Part shown: positions 58,696-64,000 of the stretch, piece after piece
Layout: each line of letters begins with the position of its first letter
How positions within the stretch are numbered: the first letter of the stretch is position 1
Assembly (NCBI RefSeq): GCF_014641455.1
Contig: NZ_BMHT01000002.1
Span: 1-64,000, forward strand
Source of the DNA: Hymenobacter cavernae
GTDB lineage: Bacteria; Bacteroidota; Bacteroidia; Cytophagales; Hymenobacteraceae
Length of the DNA: 64,000 bases
Direction of reading: 5' to 3'
The notes under the pieces: generated by a model
Told to the model about the DNA's origin: nothing
The model's database searches: none
The model's input: the letters and a program-made list of their open reading frames with translations, nothing else
Position numbers and translations under genes: made by a program

Positions 58696-58902
58696 CACTT
58701 TATCCGTGGTACAGCTCACGGAATAGCACTTATAAAGCACAAACCGGCAACAGGGCAAACTACTCTATCTCTAAAGGCTGCTGCGTGTGAACTCCTCAAC
58801 GGTACTTCTTAGCCGCAGATTTGTATCTGTGTTCATACCCGGACGTAGCCGAATTTTGGCAAAATAAAGTCCGTTGAACCTACACGTCTTCGTCTACCCC
58901 TT

Positions 58903-59778
58903 ATGATGGCAAAGGCCTTTCGCTTTTCGTTACCGCCGGTACCGGCTGTGTTACTCTCTATCATCAGCGTACAAGGAGGCGCAGCTATTGCTAAAGGCCT
59001 TTTTCCAGTTCTAGGAGCCGCAGGTACCACGAGCATACGCATCGGCTTGTCGGCTTTGGTACTTCTGGTGGTAGTGCGCCCCCGCTTCAGCCGATTGGAG
59101 CCCGCGCAGTGGCGGGCCGTGATACCCTATGGTTTAGCGTTGGGAGCTATGAACTTCCTGTTTTACTGCGCGCTAGCTCGTGTGCCCCTTGGTTTAGCGG
59201 TGACCCTAGAATTTATTGGTCCCTTGGTACTTGCCCTAGCCGGCTCCCGGCGCTGGATCGATGTGGTATGGGTCGTGTTGGCTGGGGCAGGCATTGCTCT
59301 TATTACTCCCTGGACTGGTGAGGGCATCAACTCGCTAGGAATGGGCTTTGCGTTGGCTGCGGGCGCGTGTTGGGCCGTGTACATCGTGCTAGGACAGCGC
59401 ACAGCAGCTGTATTACCTGGGCCGCTGGCCGTTACTGTAGGCATGCTGTTTGCCGCCCTGCCAGTGCTGCCGTTCGGGGTTGCTAGCGGCAGTTTACTGC
59501 ACTTAACGCCCCACCTACTGCTGCTAGGTGGAGGGCTAGCCCTATTTTCCAGTGTGCTACCCTTCTCCCTGGAAATGCAGGCTCTGAAAACGATGCCAAC
59601 CCGCACCTTCAGTGTTTTGATGAGCCTGGAACCCGTAGCAGCAGCCTTATCAGGCTGGTTTTTGCTGGGTGAGCAGCTTACAGTCGCGCAATGGTTGGCC
59701 GTGAGCTTCATCGTACTGGCCAGCGCAGGAGCTACACTCACCAGCGCTCAGCCTCAACCAGCGTTACTTGGTGAATAA
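58903..59778 (+). CDS. rhtA: Threonine/homoserine exporter RhtA-like
   Basis: A 291-aa EamA/DMT exporter with ten hydrophobic segments. Conserved RhtA segments are visible: LLSIISVQGGAAIAKGLFPV, FYCALARVPLGLAVTLEFIG, AAGACWAVYIVLGQRTAA, LPFSLEMQALKTMPTRTF and SVLMSLEPVAAALSGWFLLG. This closely follows the RhtA pattern (threonine and homoserine efflux, also structurally related solutes). It is a single gene with an imperfect terminator hairpin at 59842-59878. Confidence 0.88.
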   Translation: MMAKAFRFSLPPVPAVLLSIISVQGGAAIAKGLFPVLGAAGTTSIRIGLSALVLLVVVRPRFSRLEPAQWRAVIPYGLALGAMNFLFYCALARVPLGLAVTLEFIGPLVLALAGSRRWIDVVWVVLAGAGIALITPWTGEGINSLGMGFALAAGACWAVYIVLGQRTAAVLPGPLAVTVGMLFAALPVLPFGVASGSLLHLTPHLLLLGGGLALFSSVLPFSLEMQALKTMPTRTFSVLMSLEPVAAALSGWFLLGEQLTVAQWLAVSFIVLASAGATLTSAQPQPALLGE

Positions 59779-59841
59779 CAAAGCTGCCGGGCAAAGACTG
59801 TAAGCTACTATGAGCATACAGCCAAGTTTTTAACTTTAAAA

Positions 59842-59878
59842 CAACAGGGGACGCATGCTAGGCATACGTCCTCTGTTG
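59842..59878 (+). terminator. Terminator-like hairpin
   Basis: CAACAGGGGACGCATGC (59842-59858) pairs with 59862-59878 (two G-U-type differences) around a TAG loop, followed by GCTGTTTTT. It separates rhtA from the convergent DYxGRPM gene. Confidence 0.7.
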
Positions 59879-59909
59879 CTGTTTTTAGCTAGGAGGAATT
59901 GGCTAGGTT

Positions 59910-60476
59910 TTACCAGCCACTATTGCTGGTGTCACCCCAACCGTTTGATTGCTTCTTTTTGGCAGCCGGTGCTGGCTTTTTAGCCGGAGCTGCCTTTGGA
60001 GTTGGAGCACTCGTGCTTGTGGCCGACGATTTTAGGCTACTTGGTTTAGCAACTGGGGCGGGCGTTGAAGTTGGAGTCGCGGCAGTGGGAGTGGCTTCGG
60101 CAGGCACTGCGCCAGCCGAAGCATTAGTGGCGCCAGCATCGGCATTACTTTGTACCGGCGGCGTCGGCGAGAGTGCGGGAGCAGATGAACGCGAAGTAGG
60201 CCGGTGCGTAGGAGCACCCATCGGCCGACCACGGTAATCGTACCGCACCCGCATAGATGGAGCCGCTGTGAAGCCAGGCGCAATGTGTGCGCCCTCCATG
60301 CGAGAAGTAGCATCATCGGTGGCGTTTCCAGTGGTGGAAGTAGTCCAGGATGAAGCCGGAGTGGTAGGGCCGTCGGGCTTAGTGGAAGTGGTAGCCGGCT
60401 CGGCGCCTTGCTGTGCCATAACTGAGTGACTGCTTAAAGCCGCCACGAACAGAGTCGAAAAGGCAAATCGTAACAT
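59910..60476 (-). CDS. Secreted protein with one APG...DYRGRPM motif and Pro/Ala/Lys tail
   Basis: A 188-aa protein with a signal peptide (MLRFAFSTLFVAALSSHSVMA). After a Thr/Ser-rich segment comes the family motif IAPGFTAAPSMRVRYDYRGR followed by PM, matching those in the genes at 55627 and 56042. The C-terminal half is low-complexity Ala/Pro/Thr and ends KKPAPAAKKKQSNGWGDTSN, a basic tail that could bind nucleic acid or acidic polymers. Met 60476 is the start; the frame extends 22 residues upstream. Function unknown. Confidence 0.65.
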   Translation of the reverse strand: MLRFAFSTLFVAALSSHSVMAQQGAEPATTSTKPDGPTTPASSWTTSTTGNATDDATSRMEGAHIAPGFTAAPSMRVRYDYRGRPMGAPTHRPTSRSSAPALSPTPPVQSNADAGATNASAGAVPAEATPTAATPTSTPAPVAKPSSLKSSATSTSAPTPKAAPAKKPAPAAKKKQSNGWGDTSNSGW

Positions 60477-60747
60477 ATAAACAAGAATTAAATTATTCAA
60501 CGCGAACTGAGATTTGCTCCTCATACGTAACAACTTGCACAAAAGTGCCTGAACAATACCTAGTTCAACCTAGCTTCGCGTTTACAGTTGAGCTACCAAC
60601 TACGACAGCCCTGATTGGTCAGAACCTTGCTGCGCGTCTGTCTACCACGCAATTCTGTAATATCTCAACCTTTTTCTGCCTAGGTCAGTATCATTCTGAG
60701 ACGCCCATTGGTGCTTTGTTTCTCTCCCACTTTCCCTCAGACTTATC

Positions 60748-60918
60748 ATGAAAAACGCTCGTTTTTTACTCGTCTTTTCCCTTATTCTTCTCACCTTCTC
60801 GCTTAGCAGCTGCGAGGCCATCGGTGATATTTTCAAAGCTGGCGCCTGGACCGCCGTTATCGGCATTTTCCTGGTTGTGCTGCTTATTTCCTTCTTGGTC
60901 CGGAAGATGCGAGGCTAG
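60748..60918 (+). CDS. 56-aa lipoprotein with one transmembrane helix
   Basis: A small protein with a lipoprotein signal (FLLVFSLILLTFSLSSCEA; lipid Cys22) followed by IGDIFKAGAWTAVI and a second hydrophobic stretch ending with the basic tail VRKMRG. Short proteins of this pattern (SSCEAIGDIFKAG) recur in Bacteroidota genomes and are of unknown function. Start ATG and the TAG at 60916 are clean, and a 62-bp palindrome follows 7 bp after the stop. Confidence 0.75.
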   Translation: MKNARFLLVFSLILLTFSLSSCEAIGDIFKAGAWTAVIGIFLVVLLISFLVRKMRG

Positions 60919-60925
60919 CTTTAGC

Positions 60926-60987
60926 TAGTGCTCATATAAAACAAGAAAGGCGCTCGTGAGCGCCTTTCTTGTTTTATATGAGCACTA
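60926..60987. terminator. Perfect 62-bp palindrome, 30-bp arms, 2-nt loop
   Basis: Arms 60926-60955 and 60958-60987 are fully complementary around GT; they contain AAAACAAGAAAGGCGCTC and its complement. It lies between the convergent 56-aa lipoprotein and T9SS genes and serves both as terminator. Confidence 0.9.
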
Positions 60988-60991
60988 CAGT

Positions 60992-63409
60992 TTACTCTTT
61001 TATCACCTTCAGCACAACAGTACCGCTGCTCGTTTGCAAATGAACAAAGTACACCCCTACTGGCTGTTGGCTTAGATCAAACATTGTGCGTTGCGGGCCA
61101 GCGGCCAGTGTTTGCGCTAGTGTAATGATGGGTGCGCCGAGCGTGTTAGTTACGGTGCCCGTCAAGGTAGTAGCGGACCAATTGGTATACAATTCAAATC
61201 GGCCAGTTCCTGGATTAGGTGCTACCGTTACGTCGCTAGCTAGGCAGTCTGCGCATCCTTTCACTGCTACTACCGGAGAAAAGGATTCCTCCCCGTCGGT
61301 ATCTACTTGCCGCAGACGGTAGTAATTAATACCTAGAGTAGGCTGCTGATCTACGAATGAGTAGTTGCTTGTATTGGTGGTAGTACCTGCTCCCTCAACG
61401 GTACCGATGGCCTGAAACGTTTTTGCGTCGAGGCTACGCTCTACCACAAATTTTTCATTGTTCTTCTCGCTAGCGGTTGCCCAGGTGCAGGAAACTGTTG
61501 TGCCTGTCCGTGCAGCATTGAAGGCAGTTAGCTCGACGGGTAGCACACCACCACCGTTTGACGTTACAGCAAAAGGAGAAAAGTTGCTTATGCCCACACG
61601 CTGTACCGCCATCTGACTGCCGTCAGTGAATGCACTTACGTTTGCTGGCATCCGGTCCCAGCTATTGTTGGTTGTACTAAAGTGGTCAATAAAGCTTTTC
61701 GTCTTATCAAAGGCTGCCCCCTGCCGAGTGGTAGTAGGCGTCCAAGCCAGTTTAAGAGTAATTGACACCGGAGTAGTGGTTTCGCGACCAACGAGCCACG
61801 TATTATTTACATTGCCAGAATTCTTAACGGGATTAGATGCCACACCCTGCTTTGAATAGCTTGCAAATACTTCCGAAATAACCCGCACCCGGAATGTTTC
61901 ATCTTTGTCAGAGCTACCTGGCGTGATTGAGGCTGGCAGATAATCGGCTGCTGCACCGGATGTAGCAACTGGGAATAATACGGTGCCACTGGTAGAGGTA
62001 AGAGTAGCCCGATATTCCCCGAGGCCATTCGTTACAATCTGACCACCATTTGTGCGCGTGAGCGTTGCTGCACGCAACAAAGTCAGATTGTAATCACCTA
62101 GCTGTACGGCTTGGGGTGCTGTAGTGCTACTCGTCAAAGTCAGTGCTTCGCTAACGATAGTTGCACCTACAAGGGCTTTCGGGCTTTGTCCACTAAAATT
62201 CAGTTTAGCATAAGTAGCGGGCAACACGTTTTGGGCTGTGCCACTATTTCCCAGATATTCTACTGTGCTTCCCGCGCCTAAGTCGCCGATCTTCAGACTA
62301 GTAGGTGTAGCTCCTAACTGTAGTTTAGAATTATCGGTGACATCCACCGTACCTGTTAGTTGGTCTCCTGCTCCCATGTAAAGGGTGGCTGGTTCTGCTG
62401 GGGAAGCACCAACTACTATGCGTGAGGTAGGATTCAGATCAATGATTCCGGTTAGCCGGTCTGTCAGGCTGCCGTCACCCCGTACATAATACGTATAGTT
62501 GGTATTGCCGGTAAAGTCGATGGATGATGGCCGGATTGCGCTGGTGGTGCTCTGTGACCACGCGGAAGCATTGTTCAGATTACCATTCGTATTAGAATAG
62601 AGAACATTGGTTTCAGGGTATACAGCAATGTCGTCCAAGCTTATTCCATTACCGTTGTCAGCGCTGTACACGTAAGTAAAGCGGATTACTATTTCAGCAT
62701 TATTTGCTAGGTTCAGACCAACGAGGCGGTGCTGGGCAGCACGCCGATAGGTGGAGGAATTGCCATCCGATTGCCCAATCAAATTACCTGTGCCAGGAGC
62801 TTGAAGATCTAACTGAGACAGATCAGTCCAGTTGTTAGTACCTTCTGCTTGTACCAGATCGTTATTGGTGAAGGCATTAGGGCTTACAGTAGTTGCATTA
62901 GAATACACGCGATAATCAGCCCGGAAATACGCTTCATTCGCCTTGGATGAATTATACCATTGCTCCATCGCGTAGCGGATATCTAGATTTTTGATGATTG
63001 CTCCGGATGTATTCTTTAAACGGATAGCAATGTAACCCTTACCAACTGTAGCTAGCCCTCCTTGCGTACCAGCAATGCCGCCCAACGCCCGATCTGGGTC
63101 ACCTACGGCACCAAAGTTATAAGCGCCCGTAGTAGAATTGGAGCCGTCATTAGCAGTAGGAGAAGGAAGACCAAGGAAACTAGTGCCGTAAGCGTAACCT
63201 GCTATAACGCCAGGCAAACTACTGTTGGTACCCCCAACAAAGGTAGGCGTACCGGTACCCATTCCATCAAAGTTTTGCTGGTATGGACCTAGGCCATTAG
63301 AGCTGGCGTCGGCAGCAGCCTTAAACTGGTATTGTGCTCGTGCAGTGAAAGACAGTAGTAGACATAAGCACCAAAGGCTTAAACCCCGAGTAAAATAACG
63401 ATGTAGCAT
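60992..63409 (-). CDS. T9SS-secreted surface protein with C-terminal sorting domain
   Basis: A large (805 aa) exported protein. A signal peptide (MLHRYFTRGLSLWCLCLLLS, cleavage near TARAQ) precedes a long beta-rich region with repeats of Ser/Thr/Gly/Asn. An Fn3-like VELTAFNAARTGTTVSCTWA segment (about 640-720) leads to the C-terminal type A sorting domain (ASDVTVAPNPGTGRFELYTN ... QPVGVYFVHLQTSSGTVVLKV). Such proteins are exported by the Sec and type IX systems and attached to the surface or released. The binding target is unknown. The 320-bp gap 63410-63729 upstream is AT-rich. Confidence 0.9.
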   Translation of the reverse strand: MLHRYFTRGLSLWCLCLLLSFTARAQYQFKAAADASSNGLGPYQQNFDGMGTGTPTFVGGTNSSLPGVIAGYAYGTSFLGLPSPTANDGSNSTTGAYNFGAVGDPDRALGGIAGTQGGLATVGKGYIAIRLKNTSGAIIKNLDIRYAMEQWYNSSKANEAYFRADYRVYSNATTVSPNAFTNNDLVQAEGTNNWTDLSQLDLQAPGTGNLIGQSDGNSSTYRRAAQHRLVGLNLANNAEIVIRFTYVYSADNGNGISLDDIAVYPETNVLYSNTNGNLNNASAWSQSTTSAIRPSSIDFTGNTNYTYYVRGDGSLTDRLTGIIDLNPTSRIVVGASPAEPATLYMGAGDQLTGTVDVTDNSKLQLGATPTSLKIGDLGAGSTVEYLGNSGTAQNVLPATYAKLNFSGQSPKALVGATIVSEALTLTSSTTAPQAVQLGDYNLTLLRAATLTRTNGGQIVTNGLGEYRATLTSTSGTVLFPVATSGAAADYLPASITPGSSDKDETFRVRVISEVFASYSKQGVASNPVKNSGNVNNTWLVGRETTTPVSITLKLAWTPTTTRQGAAFDKTKSFIDHFSTTNNSWDRMPANVSAFTDGSQMAVQRVGISNFSPFAVTSNGGGVLPVELTAFNAARTGTTVSCTWATASEKNNEKFVVERSLDAKTFQAIGTVEGAGTTTNTSNYSFVDQQPTLGINYYRLRQVDTDGEESFSPVVAVKGCADCLASDVTVAPNPGTGRFELYTNWSATTLTGTVTNTLGAPIITLAQTLAAGPQRTMFDLSQQPVGVYFVHLQTSSGTVVLKVIKE

Positions 63410-63683
63410 TGCAAAGATGGTTAGGAAGATAGAGCAGCAGTTTTTCCCAATAAGAGAATCAAGAATACTTTCCCTTATTGAGACACAAATATGCTAGCGC
63501 AAGTATATATATGCAAATGCTTGTATAATAGAAAATTAGTTAAGCACCATATATATTCAAATATCATAATTTGTTTACGCAATAATCTTGCAATAATTAC
63601 ATAATTATTGCATTCCCATTTTGCTACTTTCACCTTATCTTCCTTTCTGAATTTTGGAAAGAGCTGTTAAATGGGCAAAAAAA

Positions 63684-63702
63684 ATGGGGCTCGTAGCCCC
63701 AT
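63684..63702 (-). terminator. Terminator of the hydroxylase gene
   Basis: ATGGGGCT/AGCCCCAT arms around a 3-nt loop (CGT) are followed on the minus strand by eight T residues. It lies just downstream of the stop codon of the partial hydroxylase gene. Confidence 0.8.
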
Positions 63703-63729
63703 CTTCCCAAAATCAAACTTACGTTATTC

Positions 63730-64000
63730 CTATTTCTCTTTGCCGGGCATGGTTCCAACAATATGGTCCCACAAAGTGCTGGAAACCCCGAAAGCTACTT
63801 CATCTTGCCGATAGTGGTGCTGAGCATGGTGGTGCCACCACACCTTCAGGAAGTTCTTCGGCGGGGCATATACGTGAATGGCATAGTGCACAAAAAGGTA
63901 CAGCGCGTAGCCAAACACGAAGCCAGCCAGAACGCCAAAGCCCGCGTTGCCAAAGGTGAAACGGAAGATAAAAAACAGCAACGACGCCACGAATACCGTC
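63730..64000 (-). CDS. Fatty acid hydroxylase/sterol desaturase family (C-terminal part)
   Basis: Only the C-terminal 90 or so residues are in the window; the frame runs off the right edge without a convincing start (residue V at 63990 is coded GTG and the frame continues upstream). The visible part holds two hydrophobic segments (VASLLFFIFRFTFG, FGVLAGFVFGYALYLFVHYA) and the di-iron His clusters HYAIHVY, WWHHHAQHHYRQ and FGVSSTLWDHI, the pattern of membrane fatty-acid hydroxylases. The substrate lipid is unknown. Confidence 0.8.
   Translation of the reverse strand, partial: TVFVASLLFFIFRFTFGNAGFGVLAGFVFGYALYLFVHYAIHVYAPPKNFLKVWWHHHAQHHYRQDEVAFGVSSTLWDHIVGTMPGKEK

Larger units (their letters stand above)
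1388..63294. repeat. Highly iterated palindrome ACCTAGGT / CCTAGG (dispersed)
   Basis: Reading by eye I count about 71 CCTAGG hexamers and about 33 full ACCTAGGT octamers. A simple estimate at 55% GC predicts about 18 and about 1. Octamer starts (position of the CCTAGG core) include 1799, 3653, 3949, 4240, 4447, 4633, 5833, 6894, 8156, 8228, 9029, 10848, 12192, 15244, 18844, 18901, 20116, 24180, 26742, 27670, 29551, 30649, 31924, 34145, 38532, 39528, 47447, 50147, 51814, 52378, 55588, 57323 and 58055. In genes the site usually reads Leu-Gly as CTA GGT. About 16 of the hexamers are intergenic, which codon choice cannot explain. Confidence 0.85.

Noticed and set aside
60545..60751. A 68-aa open frame before the small lipoprotein
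   Set aside because: It has no signal, domain or conserved features and overlaps the promoter region of the 60748 gene.
1..64000. CRISPR array or cas genes
   Set aside because: No series of regular direct repeats with unique spacers and no Cas-like protein was seen. The repeats present are inverted or irregular.
1..64000. Insertion sequences and integrases
   Set aside because: No transposase, integrase or resolvase gene was recognised. The repeats are non-coding and may depend on enzymes elsewhere.

Overview
The window looks like chromosomal DNA of a GC-rich member of the Bacteroidota (Cytophagales), most like Hymenobacter. The evidence is a T9SS C-terminal sorting domain protein, -33/-7 promoters of the TTG...TAnnTTTG type, a YtxJ-type bacilliredoxin, many Bacteroidota-style lipoproteins, a two-lipoyl-domain 2-oxoglutarate dehydrogenase E2 and a fused E1 alpha-beta dehydrogenase. 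This assignment is an inference from gene content; no 16S gene lies inside the window.

Layout. 1-400: two leftward tandem promoters and an antiterminator-like leader, probably of an rRNA operon beyond the left edge. 0.7-6.4 kb: a signalling block (histidine kinase, single-domain receiver, receiver-adenylate cyclase) facing a transporter-HEAT-cNMP-binding fusion. 6.5-16.4 kb: mostly housekeeping and small regulators (HD phosphohydrolase, MarR, S41 protease, RluE-like pseudouridine synthase, cold-shock protein, a DisA_N-like protein, a clan GH-G-like glycosidase, RlmF, a secreted HIU hydrolase). 16.4-28.6 kb: E3 (lpdA), M1 aminopeptidase, an EamA exporter, proC, odhB-odhA and a yellow/MRJP-like lipoprotein. 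28.9-38.7 kb: a 3D-domain protein, many uncharacterised genes, a DUF1206 protein and an AlaDH/saccharopine-DH-like enzyme. 38.9-52.2 kb: gcvP, lipoproteins, a GH2 enzyme, lipA, OsmC, YtxJ and a fused branched-chain/pyruvate-type E1. 52.5-64 kb: an ArnT-like glycosyltransferase, an M16 peptidase, a family of small secreted DYxGRPL proteins (one broken by a nonsense codon), pheS with an in-frame repeat insertion, a Rieske-like lipoprotein lacking canonical ligands, tRNA-Asn, RhtA, a T9SS cargo protein and a partial fatty-acid hydroxylase.

Functional themes. Cyclic-nucleotide signalling: a cyclase regulator and a cNMP-binding transporter lie tail to tail. Lipoate-dependent metabolism: lipA, odhA, odhB, lpdA, a second 2-oxoacid dehydrogenase E1 and gcvP are all within about 36 kb.

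The most unusual signal is in the DNA rather than any gene. (1) The palindrome ACCTAGGT (CTAG core) is massively over-represented in coding and non-coding DNA, about 33 copies by eye against about 1 expected, reminiscent of the cyanobacterial HIP1 palindrome. (2) At least six long inverted repeats with 17-34 bp arms and only 1-2 nt loops sit at gene 3' ends. (3) Several dispersed palindromic repeat families occur: two 121-bp elements with 27-bp inverted ends, a 170-bp multi-hairpin element, and a GGTGAG/CTCACC family that supplies the last codons of genes and has inserted in frame into pheS.
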